Shown piece by piece: positions 7,543 through 14,733 of a stretch of 15,239 nt of DNA (the stretch's first letter is position 1; every line of letters begins with the position of its first letter). The notes under the pieces were generated by a model. It saw only the letters and a program-made list of their open reading frames with translations, made no database searches and was not told the origin of the DNA. The position numbers and the translations under genes were made by a program. Source of the stretch: Oscillospiraceae bacterium (GTDB taxonomy: Bacteria > Bacillota > Clostridia > Oscillospirales > Ruminococcaceae); contig JAGBFZ010000071.1 in NCBI GenBank assembly GCA_018110855.1, forward strand, positions 1 through 15,239, written 5' to 3'.

Positions 7543-9330
7543 TTACTGAGCCACATATAGCTCGGGATCGTAATATTTACCGTCATTACGGATCTCGAAG
7601 TGAAGATGATTTCCGTTGGAATCGCCTGTGCTTCCCACATATCCGATAAGCTGACCCTTTTCAACCACATCTCCGTAAGCTGCGGCAAGCTCTGCCTGAT
7701 GAGCATAAACAGTAACATTGCCGTCATCATGCTGAATGAGGATGCAGTTGCCGTAGCCTCCGTTCCAGCCTGTGCCTGCGTCAATGACAGTTCCTGCCTC
7801 GGCTGCATAGATAGGAGTTCCGAAGGGAGCTGCGATATCAATGCCCTTATGACCTATTCCGTCACCCTGATGTGCGGAAATATATCCTCCGTCAACGGGC
7901 CAGAAGTAATCTCCCGTACCGCCCTCGGTGATAAACTGAGGTGCGCTGTAGTTGATGGTTCCCTCGCCTGTTCCGACGCCCATTCGGATTATCTCGGAAA
8001 CGGGCTCCTCAACTATAATGGTCTCGAGAGTGCGCTTTCTGACAGCAGTACCCTCTCTGTATGTAACCAGCGCTCTTGAACGCTGCTCGCCGTCCTTTCC
8101 CTCGGTGTCGATAACTATCTTGCCCGCAGGAAGGGTCGTATCCTCGATGGTGATGGTCTCATAAGGAATATCCTTGCGGAAGGTGACTTCCTTTTTGCAC
8201 TCTACCTGAAGATATGGAACCTCGGATTCTATCTGAATGAGAGTTCCCACTCTGAGAACACTGTGCTCAAGGTCGTCTATCACCTGACCGTTGTATGTAG
8301 CATAGCAGCCGCTCAACTCCTGAAGTGTCATGCCCTTTTCCTCTGCAATGTTCCAGAGATTATCGCCGGGCTGCACCTCGTAATATTCGGGAGCGGACTC
8401 AACGCCTGTCAGTGTATCAAGAATTTTTTTCTCGGAAACTATCTGAGCTTCGTCAACATATTCCTCAAGGTCGTATTCAATGTCCTTATCAAAACAAATT
8501 TCCTGATATTCGCCCGAATCGTAAGGCTCCTTTATGCCGTCAAGAACGGATTCGATCTCATCATAGCTTTCAACAGCACCGATAAGCTCTCCGTCAACTC
8601 TTACAGCGTATGCCTTGATCTTGCCGTTGTCAAACTCGGGAGCTTCCTCCTCGGGCATAGGCTCGGGAACAGCTTCCTTTTCCTCATATTTCTCGGATAT
8701 CCTGCCCTCCATATTCTCTGCAAGGGTAGTCTCGTCTATAACATCATCGTTTGATGTAAGGGGAGTTATTGCAAGAGCGGCTGTAACGTAATAATCGCCG
8801 TCTATATCGTAATACTTTACCCTGTCGGCAACCACACACTGCGCCTCGCCCAGGACCTCCTCGCCGCTTACAACGCCCACCTGAGCGCCGTCATATTCAA
8901 CGGCAACTCCGTAATCGGTAGACATAACGGAATTTACACAGTAAACAAGGAAGCAGACGGAAGCCGCAGGGAAGAGGATATCCACAGCAGAAGCGAGCAT
9001 ACTGCCCTTTCTTCTGACAGCCAGCCTGTGCTCTCTCCACTGCATAACGGCAGCCCTGCGGACGCCGAATATCTTTGTTCGTCTCTTGAAACGGGAGCAT
9101 ACCTCTGCGGCATTTTCCCTTTTATTATTTATAAAGATTACAGGACCCTTTATAATACCTTTGAAAAACGTCAATGCGTCTTGTCCTGCAGGAGCGGAGC
9201 ATCGTTTTACTGCCGAGACGGCAGAACCGATAACATGAGCAGCCGAGCTTACTATAAGGTGAGCGCTTCCGCACACCTGCGCACCCACGTTCTCGATGAT
9301 CGAAGCCGGTTTATTCCGCTTATCTGCCAT
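7543..9330 (-). CDS. Membrane-anchored cell-wall hydrolase: LysM, G5 and M23 peptidase domains
   Basis: A 595-residue protein predicted to cut peptidoglycan cross-bridges or stem peptides outside the cell. In order: a basic, probably cytoplasmic N-terminus of about 110 residues, a membrane helix at about 112-136, an extracellular region with an acidic linker (about 205-235), LysM (about 316-367, YYEVQPGDNLWNIAEE), G5 (about 379-451) and a C-terminal M23 domain (about 475-592). The M23 zinc ligands are His494 and Asp498 in GHKGIDIA and His577 in HLHFEI, with His544 in VYAH as the catalytic histidine, so it should be active. LysM and G5 are wall- or glycan-binding modules. The ATG at 9330 has AAGGAG at 9338-9343. 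With its own promoter and terminator it looks monocistronic. Confidence 0.92.
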   Translation of the reverse strand: MADKRNKPASIIENVGAQVCGSAHLIVSSAAHVIGSAVSAVKRCSAPAGQDALTFFKGIIKGPVIFINNKRENAAEVCSRFKRRTKIFGVRRAAVMQWREHRLAVRRKGSMLASAVDILFPAASVCFLVYCVNSVMSTDYGVAVEYDGAQVGVVSGEEVLGEAQCVVADRVKYYDIDGDYYVTAALAITPLTSNDDVIDETTLAENMEGRISEKYEEKEAVPEPMPEEEAPEFDNGKIKAYAVRVDGELIGAVESYDEIESVLDGIKEPYDSGEYQEICFDKDIEYDLEEYVDEAQIVSEKKILDTLTGVESAPEYYEVQPGDNLWNIAEEKGMTLQELSGCYATYNGQVIDDLEHSVLRVGTLIQIESEVPYLQVECKKEVTFRKDIPYETITIEDTTLPAGKIVIDTEGKDGEQRSRALVTYREGTAVRKRTLETIIVEEPVSEIIRMGVGTGEGTINYSAPQFITEGGTGDYFWPVDGGYISAHQGDGIGHKGIDIAAPFGTPIYAAEAGTVIDAGTGWNGGYGNCILIQHDDGNVTVYAHQAELAAAYGDVVEKGQLIGYVGSTGDSNGNHLHFEIRNDGKYYDPELYVAQ

Positions 9331-9363
9331 AAGGCATCTCCTTTCCCAAAAAATGCATCGTTA

Positions 9364-9392
9364 ATTATATCATATTTTCCGCAGTAAATCAA
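9364..9392 (-). promoter_or_regulatory. Strong SigA-type promoter of the M23 peptidase gene
   Basis: On the minus strand: TTGATT (9387-9392), a 17-base spacer and a perfect TATAAT (9364-9369) preceded by TGA (extended -10). Transcription would start about 27 bases before the ATG at 9330. Confidence 0.85.
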
Positions 9393-9547
9393 TAGCCTTC
9401 TATATCTGTTCGGCGGGGTATACAAAAATGCAGACAGCAAAGCGGAAAACATTTGCGAATTTGTCCATATTTCTTTTTTCCGAGCACTGATATTCCGCAA
9501 AGCAGCTGCGCTTTTTTCGGATAAATATCAAATCGGGGACAAAATGG

Positions 9548-9571
9548 TTACAAAGCGGTTACACTTTGTAA
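9548..9571. repeat. Inverted repeat, possible operator
   Basis: Perfect 8-bp arms TTACAAAG/CTTTGTAA separated by eight bases that contain a further TTACA. It lies about 155 bp upstream of the M23 promoter and about 275 bp upstream of the chemoreceptor promoter, so it cannot be assigned to one gene. The bound protein, if any, is unknown. Confidence 0.45.
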
Positions 9572-9715
9572 TAATTATAACTCAATGAACGAAAAAATCA
9601 ACCTTTTTTTGTTATTTCCGTCACTTTTAACAGGCGTTTCGGCAGATTGCACAACAACATTCAAAATCCAAGCATTATTTTTTGTTGGTTATTTTGATAT
9701 TCCTTGTCGGATTTC

Positions 9716-9801
9716 ATGTAATCGTAACATTTCTTTTGTGTAATTTTACACAGGGCAAATTCCCCCAAATCGCCCTATTATCGCGCATTGTAACGATTAC
9801 A
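9716..9801. promoter_or_regulatory. Three TGTAA-type dyads, possible operator cluster
   Basis: Site 1 is TGTAA-TCG-TAACA (9717-9729), site 2 is TGTGTAA-TT-TTACACA (9737-9752, a perfect dyad) and site 3 is TGTAA-CGA-TTACA (9789-9801, perfect arms). Sites 1 and 3 are also near-exact reverse complements of each other (14 of 15 bases, 9715-9729 against 9789-9803). They end about 44 bp before the chemoreceptor -35. They recall a CcpA cre site (TGTAAnCGnTTACA), but sites 1 and 3 are one base shorter and site 2 lacks the central CG. Confidence 0.45.
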
Positions 9802-9845
9802 TGATATTTTTCGGAGGTGTCCGAAGATTAATTTCAAAAAAAACA

Positions 9846-9874
9846 TTGAAATCATTGAAAAATTATGCTATAAT
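9846..9874 (+). promoter_or_regulatory. Strong SigA-type promoter of the chemoreceptor gene
   Basis: TTGAAA (9846-9851), a 17-base spacer and a perfect TATAAT (9869-9874) preceded by TGC (extended -10). The leader to the ATG at 9933 would be about 50 bases. This points to vegetative rather than flagellar-sigma expression. Confidence 0.85.
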
Positions 9875-9932
9875 ATGTGTAAATAAATTCACCATGCCGA
9901 TGCCCATTTTTGTATAAAGGAATGTCATTATT

Positions 9933-11933
9933 ATGAACAACTCAAAAAAACCCGTCGGACTTATCAGATCAATAATAATCTCTATGGCGATAACCATTGC
10001 CATTACCCTTTCCCTGCTTTCGGCGATAGGCTTCGCTGCATCCTATTCAAAGGTCAAAAGCGGAGTGCAAAGCTCTGCAGAGCAGTCAATTTCCGTTTAC
10101 AGTGAAAAGATCAGCGCATGGATGTCCGAGCAGGCAGCCTTCTGTGCTTCTCAGGCAAATGCCGCGGGAAATCTCGTTGCCGCTTCGGGAAACAGAAGGA
10201 GCAACGACGCATTCCTCGATTCGGCAATGACCTTGAACGCCTCTCTCCTTGACTGCTACACTGCATATGAGGATACTGCGCTGTACATGGCTGTTACCGA
10301 CACCTCCACCCTTCCCGAGGGCTTTGACCCCACCACAAGAGGCTGGTACAAGGACGCAGTTTCTGCAAATTCTGCCATATTCACATCTCCATATATTGAT
10401 ACCGCCACAGGTGCCATGATCATCACAGTTGCCGCTCCCATTTACGAAAACGGCAGGCTTGCGGGAGTTTTCGGCTGCGATATTACCCTTGATTACATAA
10501 TGGAGCTGGCAGGCGGCATGAAGCTCACCGATAACGGCTATCCCGTTCTCATTGACGGCGATGGAAATGTCCTGCTCCATCAGTCTGCCGACATCAGTCC
10601 CAAAATTGACGGCGGCAATGCAGTTATCACCTCTGCCGCAGACGCAGGCGGAGATTACGCAAAGGTCCTTTCGGAAATTTCCGAGGGCGTTTACCTTGAC
10701 AAGAACAAGGACTTTGACGGAAAAACAAGATATTTCATCTTTAACAAGCTCTCCGCCGCAGGCTGGACGCTGGGTTATATCTGCCCTGTTAATGACATTG
10801 ACGGTGCTTTAAGCGGTCTTGCGGTCATATATGTTGTTCTGACAATAGCTTTCCTCGCAGCAGGCGTTGCATTTGTGACAGGCGTTATCAAGGCTCAGCT
10901 CAAGCCTCTCAAGAAGATCAACGAGGTCGCTGCGGATATTGCCGCAGGCGATCTTTCCGCAGGCTTTGATTACAGCTCCGATGATGATATCGGTACCCTC
11001 TGCGCCAATTTCGCACGCTGCACCGATACCACACGCCGTTATATCTCGGACATATCCCAGAAGCTTGACCGTCTTGCCAAGGGTGATTTCACAGTTAATA
11101 TCACTGAGGAATATATCGGGGATTACGCTCCCATCAAGGAATCCATGATGAATATTATCCGCTCCATGCGAAATACTCTTAATAACATAGGAGTCGCTTC
11201 GGGTCAGGTGGATCAGGGCGCCGCAAATGTTGCCGCTTCCTCCACACGCCTTGCAGAGGGCGTTTACAGCCAGACGGAGAATCTGAAAAAGCTCAACGCC
11301 GATATGTCTGTTATCATCGAAAAAGTCAATGACAGCGACAAAAACGCCCGTGAAGCCCGTCAGCTTGCCGAAGGCGCTATGCACAAGCTTCAGGTCAGCA
11401 GCAGCGAGATGAACAAGCTCCTTGAGGCTATGAATGAAATTTCCGAAATGAGCGCAGAGACTGCAAAGATCGTCAAGACCATTGACGATATCGCATTCCA
11501 GACAAATATCCTTGCTCTCAACGCTTCTGTTGAAGCCGCAAGAGCAGGCGCTGCGGGCAAGGGCTTCACCGTTGTTGCTGACGAGGTGAGAAACCTTGCA
11601 GGCAAATCCGCCGAAGCCGCAAACCGCACCTCAAGCCTTATCAACCGCACCACCGAAGCCATTGCCGCTGGAGCGGAGCTTGCGGATTCTACTGCAAAGG
11701 CTCTTTCCGAAGCGGTTGCCGACACCGCTCGGGTGGACGAGAATATCGGTCTTATATCCAAGTCCTCAAGAGAGCAGAGCGAGTTTATGATAAGCGTTTC
11801 ACAGGGAATAAACGCTATTTCCGATGTGGTCAGCACCACTGCGGAATCTGCTCAGTCGGGGGCAGCCTCCAGCGAGGAGCTGAGCGGACAGGCGTCTATG
11901 CTCAGCGGACTTATTTCCAAATTCAGACTGTAA
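9933..11933 (+). CDS. Methyl-accepting chemotaxis protein with a dCache sensor, probably amino-acid type
   Basis: A 666-residue chemoreceptor. It has a first membrane helix at about 11-36, an extracellular dCache sensor (about 37-290), a second helix at about 293-318, HAMP (about 318-372) and a long cytoplasmic signalling coiled coil with the hairpin tip [21 protein letters not shown] at about 519-539, which contacts CheA/CheW. The sensor has Phe131, Arg136, Trp138, Tyr139, Tyr154, Asp156 and Asp183, with exactly the spacing of the amino-acid-binding residues of PctA (Y121, R126, W128, Y129, Y144, D146, D173, recalled from the literature), so an amino-acid ligand is likely; the first position is Phe instead of Tyr. 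There is no C-terminal CheR-tethering pentapeptide. AAAGGAA precedes the ATG by ten bases. No other chemotaxis gene is in the window. Confidence 0.95.
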   Translation: MNNSKKPVGLIRSIIISMAITIAITLSLLSAIGFAASYSKVKSGVQSSAEQSISVYSEKISAWMSEQAAFCASQANAAGNLVAASGNRRSNDAFLDSAMTLNASLLDCYTAYEDTALYMAVTDTSTLPEGFDPTTRGWYKDAVSANSAIFTSPYIDTATGAMIITVAAPIYENGRLAGVFGCDITLDYIMELAGGMKLTDNGYPVLIDGDGNVLLHQSADISPKIDGGNAVITSAADAGGDYAKVLSEISEGVYLDKNKDFDGKTRYFIFNKLSAAGWTLGYICPVNDIDGALSGLAVIYVVLTIAFLAAGVAFVTGVIKAQLKPLKKINEVAADIAAGDLSAGFDYSSDDDIGTLCANFARCTDTTRRYISDISQKLDRLAKGDFTVNITEEYIGDYAPIKESMMNIIRSMRNTLNNIGVASGQVDQGAANVAASSTRLAEGVYSQTENLKKLNADMSVIIEKVNDSDKNAREARQLAEGAMHKLQVSSSEMNKLLEAMNEISEMSAETAKIVKTIDDIAFQTNILALNASVEAARAGAAGKGFTVVADEVRNLAGKSAEAANRTSSLINRTTEAIAAGAELADSTAKALSEAVADTARVDENIGLISKSSREQSEFMISVSQGINAISDVVSTTAESAQSGAASSEELSGQASMLSGLISKFRL

Positions 11934-11951
11934 TTACGATATTATATTTCG

Positions 11952-11981
11952 GGGCAGGAAGCCATTCCTGCCCTTTGTTTT
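11952..11981 (+). terminator. Rho-independent terminator after the chemoreceptor gene
   Basis: A perfect 9-bp stem GGGCAGGAA/TTCCTGCCC (11952-11960 and 11965-11973) with a GCCA loop, followed by TTTGTTTT. It sits 19 bases after the stop codon and only eight bases before the GTG of the acetyltransferase gene, so that gene needs read-through or a promoter inside the chemoreceptor gene. Confidence 0.88.
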
Positions 11982-11989
11982 GAAAGGGA

Positions 11990-12820
11990 GTGGGCAGAAT
12001 TATCATACGAAGCGATATGGAGCTTGCGGCTGCAAAGCAGCTCTCTCTCGATCTGAACTGCTCCCCCAATGATTTTTTTAAGGCTGATAATACCATCACC
12101 GCTCCTAAAAAAATTGAGGGCAGGCGGTTATTCACCGATGAGCCGCCGTTTTTCCGTGCTGCCGTTATGGGAATGGGTGCGGTCATATCCGCCGACAAGG
12201 CTATAAGTCCCTATGCAAAGCTTTTGTCGGAGCAGAGGAGCGGTACGGAGATTTTTGAAATTGCTGCCGTTTCCGCTCTTAACAGGGAGCTTTTTTCCCA
12301 TGGATTTCAGATAGGCTTTATGAATCAGTATTATCTCCCGAAAACGCCATACAGGTGCGGCGTGCGGAACGAGGGCTATTCCCTGCGTGTTTTCGAGGGG
12401 GAGGATATAAAAGAGCTGTATTCCTTTGAGGGATTTTCCAATGCGCTTTTGTACCGCTGCGAGGGTGCAAGGCGGGATATTCTTGCAGTCTGCGCATACA
12501 GCGGCAGGAGCATTATGGGCATTGCGGGAGCTTCAAACGACAGTCCCACTATGGCTCAGATAGGCATTGACGTTCTTCCGCAGTTTAGGGGAATGGGCGT
12601 GGGCGCTGCTCTTGTCTGTGCCTGTGCGTATGAGCTTCTTTCTGCGGGCTATGTTCCCTATTACGGCACATGGAGCGGGAATATCATTTCACAAAGGCTT
12701 GCGGCAAAATGCGGCTTTACGCCCGCATGGTGCGAGATATCCTCGGTGAAGCTGCCTGAGCGTAATATTAATGATAATCAAGGAGTACCAAATGAGTCAA
12801 TTCAGCAGCAGAATATTTGA
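11990..12820 (+). CDS. GNAT family N-acetyltransferase
   Basis: A protein of up to 276 residues whose C-terminal half is a GNAT fold. The acetyl-CoA loop IGIDVLPQFRGMGVGAALV at 191-209 has the RGMGVG pyrophosphate-binding pattern, and WSGNIISQRLAAKCGF at 228-243 is the usual motif B region (N, S and A-K-GF). The N-terminal half is less typical and may hold the substrate pocket; the substrate is unknown. The start is uncertain: an in-frame stop ends at 11983; the GTG at 11990 overlaps the only Shine-Dalgarno-like run (AAAGGGAG); the first ATG is at 12017 without a ribosome binding site; an ATT at 11999 would have ideal spacing. The final codons overlap a small ORF that has its own strong ribosome binding site. 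Confidence 0.85.
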   Translation: MGRIIIRSDMELAAAKQLSLDLNCSPNDFFKADNTITAPKKIEGRRLFTDEPPFFRAAVMGMGAVISADKAISPYAKLLSEQRSGTEIFEIAAVSALNRELFSHGFQIGFMNQYYLPKTPYRCGVRNEGYSLRVFEGEDIKELYSFEGFSNALLYRCEGARRDILAVCAYSGRSIMGIAGASNDSPTMAQIGIDVLPQFRGMGVGAALVCACAYELLSAGYVPYYGTWSGNIISQRLAAKCGFTPAWCEISSVKLPERNINDNQGVPNESIQQQNI

Positions 12821-12890
12821 CGAAAACGGTTTATTAGTAAAGCTGAGATGCGATTTGCATTTTGACGAAACGGAATATAAGAGATTTTGA
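12792..12890 (+). CDS. Possible 32-residue small protein or gene remnant
   Basis: An ATG at 12792 follows AAGGAG (12780-12785) with a six-base spacer, the best ribosome binding site in this part of the window. The ORF overlaps the last 29 bases of the acetyltransferase gene in another frame and ends with TGA at 12890, 34 bases before a terminator hairpin. The product is short and charged, starting MSQFSSRIFDENG, with no membrane segment and no family I recognise. It may be a real small protein translated by coupling, or the beginning of a longer gene that has been lost. Confidence 0.45.
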   Translation: MSQFSSRIFDENGLLVKLRCDLHFDETEYKRF

Positions 12891-12924
12891 TCGGCAGAAC
12901 AATATACAGAATATAAAGCAACCG

Positions 12925-12974
12925 CACAAAATCGACCCCCTCGGAGGCAGCTCTCCGAGGGGGTCGATTTTGTG
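12925..12974. terminator. Bidirectional terminator hairpin with a 21-bp perfect stem
   Basis: Left arm 12925-12945 and right arm 12954-12974 are perfect reverse complements, with an eight-base loop. The inner half is GC-rich (CCCCC/GGGGG) and the outer half ends in AAAA/TTTT, so on either strand a GC stem is followed by TTTT. It lies between the plus-strand acetyltransferase unit and the minus-strand spoIIP unit and can serve both. Confidence 0.85.
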
Positions 12975-13003
12975 AGTTCCGACTAAATTCATTTCAATAA
13001 TTA

Positions 13004-13030
13004 CCCTGTCTCCAAGACGGGGCATTTTTT
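13004..13030 (+). terminator. Second plus-strand terminator
   Basis: CCCTGTCT (13004-13011), CCA loop, AGACGGGG (13015-13022) pair over eight base pairs with one wobble in RNA, followed by CA and TTTTTT (13025-13030). The T run overlaps the stop codon of the minus-strand 69-residue gene. With the upstream hairpin this gives tandem protection against plus-strand read-through into the spoIIP unit. Confidence 0.65.
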
Positions 13031-13238
13031 ACAAATAATAATCCTTGTCCATTACGGTGATAATAACCGTATCCCCCGCCGTGGAAACCCGAAACAGAGT
13101 CATTTTATCGCTGTACATGGCATTGTGGCAGTTTACCGTTACCACCGCCGAGCCTACTACCACTGCGGCGGCGGAGATTATGCACACGCTTATCACGCTC
13201 AGATGATACATGACTCTTTTATTTCGGCACAGCTTCAT
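13029..13238 (-). CDS. 69-residue membrane protein downstream of spoIIP, unknown function
   Basis: I do not recognise this protein. It has a basic N-terminus (MKLCRNKR), one hydrophobic segment at about 12-35, and a short outer part of about 34 residues, so it is probably a single-pass protein with its C-terminus outside. It starts 20 bases after the spoIIP stop on the same strand; a purine run (AAGGAAAGGA, 13251-13260) serves as ribosome binding site with a rather long spacer. No promoter is seen between the two, so it should be expressed with spoIIP, which suggests, but does not show, a role in sporulation. Confidence 0.6.
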   Translation of the reverse strand: MKLCRNKRVMYHLSVISVCIISAAAVVVGSAVVTVNCHNAMYSDKMTLFRVSTAGDTVIITVMDKDYYL

Positions 13239-13258
13239 TTTTAAACAAATCCTTTCCT

Positions 13259-14551
13259 TTATTCTTCCCCGAGGGAGATAAGCCCGTCCGCAATTCCTTC
13301 GGCGGATAATTCTCCCGCATATATTGCCTGCTCAAGGCTGTTTCCGTGACCTCCAACTTCGATAAGCAGGGAGCCTGTGGTAAGGTCCTGATTGTATTTT
13401 CTGTAATCATACAGCACGGGGCGGGTAAGACCATTAAATCGGCTTTCCATGCTCTGCTCGAAAAGGGCGGCTGTGCGGAGATTTTTCATGCAATTTGGCA
13501 TTCCCATGGTGCCGTCATCGCAGCCGCATATCATCATCACCTGTGCGCAGCTTCTGCCGTTTATGGTTACGGTGGGGGCGATTATCTCGCCGCTCTCCCG
13601 CTCGATGGCATCCCTGTGAACGTCAAGGACTACCTTGATGGACGGATATTTCTCAAGAAGCGCCTGAACAGTTTCCCTGCTCCTGTCATAGGAGCCATTG
13701 TATGAGGGATAGTCATGGACGGTGGTATCGTGATAGGTTCTGATACCCCGCTTTTCAAATACCCTCGCCATTGCCGCTCCCACCGCCGTCATATTCTTGC
13801 TGCTGTCGGTGGTGCGGCATATGTAATCGGGGTCATATCCCTCGCTTTCGTCGGGCTGATAGCTTTCGGTGGTGTGGGTATGCATGATAAGTATCTGAGG
13901 CTCGTCCTCGGGTGCGTTCAGCTTTATTTTAAAATCGGGCTGCAATATTGCTTTACTGTAAAGCAGATCACTTGACAGCTCTGTAACATTTCTTATCTGA
14001 CCTCCTTCGGGCAGATCAATGTAATTATCCCCGTTTCCGCTTTCATAGCAAAGGGGCGTTATTATTCCTGTGGGAGAAAAGCTGTCGGGATAGGGCAATG
14101 GGTCGGAAACATCTTCGGGCGGCGGAAGAAAATCCTCCACAAGCGTTTCCTCGTTTACGGAGGAAGGCATATGCCTGCTGCCTCGGGAGAGCATAAGCGC
14201 ATCCTCCTCGCTTATCTTTTTGGTATCTATAATAGTATTGGCAGGCCGGGACGGATTATTCGGCTCCTTGCCGGCTTCCGCTATGTTCGGAGAATCAAAA
14301 AGCTCCCGTATACCGCTCCATGTGAGCTGCTCGATATTTGCCGAGAATCGGGAAATACCGCACGCTCCTGTTTTTATCATTTCCGCCGCAGGTATTGCAA
14401 GCTCCTCGGGATAGCTCCACAGGGCAAGGAGAAATATCCCCCCTGCGCAGAATATGGCTGAGCCTTTGAGCTTGTGTCTTTTTTGGGGACGTTCCTTGGG
14501 TGCTTCCGCATGATATATCCGCAGCTCGGCGGGAAATTTTTCATTAGTCAT
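13259..14551 (-). CDS. spoIIP: Stage II sporulation protein P (SpoIIP)
   Basis: SpoIIP is a membrane-anchored peptidoglycan amidase/endopeptidase that works with SpoIID and SpoIIM during engulfment of the forespore. The 430-residue product has a membrane helix at about 31-46, a low-complexity linker to about 200, and the catalytic domain with MHTHTTESY at 223-231, DVHRDA at 310-315 and YNQDLTTGSLLIEVGGHGN at 386-404. Likely metal or catalytic residues are His224 or His226, Glu229, His312 and Glu398. The start was placed at 14551 because GGAGG (14561-14565) is nine bases upstream; an open frame extends 31 codons further but over the promoter-like sequence. It leads a two-gene unit with the 69-residue protein. 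Confidence 0.93.
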   Translation of the reverse strand: MTNEKFPAELRIYHAEAPKERPQKRHKLKGSAIFCAGGIFLLALWSYPEELAIPAAEMIKTGACGISRFSANIEQLTWSGIRELFDSPNIAEAGKEPNNPSRPANTIIDTKKISEEDALMLSRGSRHMPSSVNEETLVEDFLPPPEDVSDPLPYPDSFSPTGIITPLCYESGNGDNYIDLPEGGQIRNVTELSSDLLYSKAILQPDFKIKLNAPEDEPQILIMHTHTTESYQPDESEGYDPDYICRTTDSSKNMTAVGAAMARVFEKRGIRTYHDTTVHDYPSYNGSYDRSRETVQALLEKYPSIKVVLDVHRDAIERESGEIIAPTVTINGRSCAQVMMICGCDDGTMGMPNCMKNLRTAALFEQSMESRFNGLTRPVLYDYRKYNQDLTTGSLLIEVGGHGNSLEQAIYAGELSAEGIADGLISLGEE

Positions 14552-14588
14552 ATTAAAAGTCCTCCGCAGCTTAAAAATTCTATATAAT

Positions 14589-14617
14589 ATAGTATGTCTG
14601 CGCCTGCCGCAGTATTC
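14589..14617 (-). promoter_or_regulatory. Possible sigma-E (sporulation mother-cell) promoter for spoIIP
   Basis: On the minus strand GAATACT (14611-14617), a 14-base spacer and CATACTAT (14589-14596) resemble the B. subtilis sigma-E consensus kmATAtt-N14-CATAcaaT with one mismatch in the -35 and one in the -10. The expected start would give a leader of about 30 bases before the spoIIP ATG. In B. subtilis spoIIP is in the sigma-E regulon, which fits. Confidence 0.55.
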
Positions 14618-14695
14618 ATAAACCATATGATAACAACGCAGCAAAGCCTATATCAGCAATATTTTTGAACAAATTGTAAAAACTCGCAAAAGCTC

Positions 14696-14724
14696 TTGAC
14701 ATTTTTCGTGCCCTGTGATATACT
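14696..14724 (+). promoter_or_regulatory. Strong promoter of the tRNA-Thr/tRNA-Tyr unit
   Basis: A consensus TTGACA (14696-14701), a 17-base spacer and TATACT (14719-14724) preceded by TGA. It is 35 bases upstream of tRNA-Thr. Confidence 0.88.
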
Positions 14725-14733
14725 TTAATAGTC

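Larger units (their letters stand above)
9393..9932. other. Divergent intergenic region with clustered dyad symmetries
   Basis: No convincing gene is seen in these 540 bases between the divergent M23 and chemoreceptor genes. The region is AT-rich with A and T tracts (for example 9590-9612). It holds several inverted repeats: 9548-9571 (TTACAAAG, 8-base spacer, CTTTGTAA), 9716-9730, 9737-9752 (TGTGTAA, TT, TTACACA), 9789-9801 (TGTAA, CGA, TTACA) and 9810-9825 (TTCGGA, ggtg, TCCGAA). The TGTAA/TTACA half-site recurs in most of them. The chemoreceptor promoter lies at 9846-9874. Confidence 0.7.

Noticed and set aside
9252..9500. An 82-codon minus-strand open frame upstream of and overlapping the M23 gene start
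   Set aside because: It spans the M23 promoter and overlaps the M23 start in another frame; it has no ribosome binding site and no recognisable product.
9497..9526. AAAGC-AGCTGC-GCTTTTTT as a plus-strand terminator
   Set aside because: The stem is only about five base pairs and no plus-strand gene lies upstream of it.
9550..9563. A CcpA cre site on the minus strand (TGTAACCGCTTTGT)
   Set aside because: The left half and central CG fit, but the right end lacks the required CA, so it is only cre-like.
9880..9903. TAAA followed by GCCGATGC, suggesting a flagellar sigma-28 promoter for the chemoreceptor
   Set aside because: The spacer is 12 bases, not about 15, and a much better SigA-type promoter lies just upstream.
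12834..13025. A 63-codon minus-strand open frame beyond the end of the 69-residue gene
   Set aside because: It runs through the 21-bp terminator hairpin and the second terminator and lacks a good ribosome binding site.
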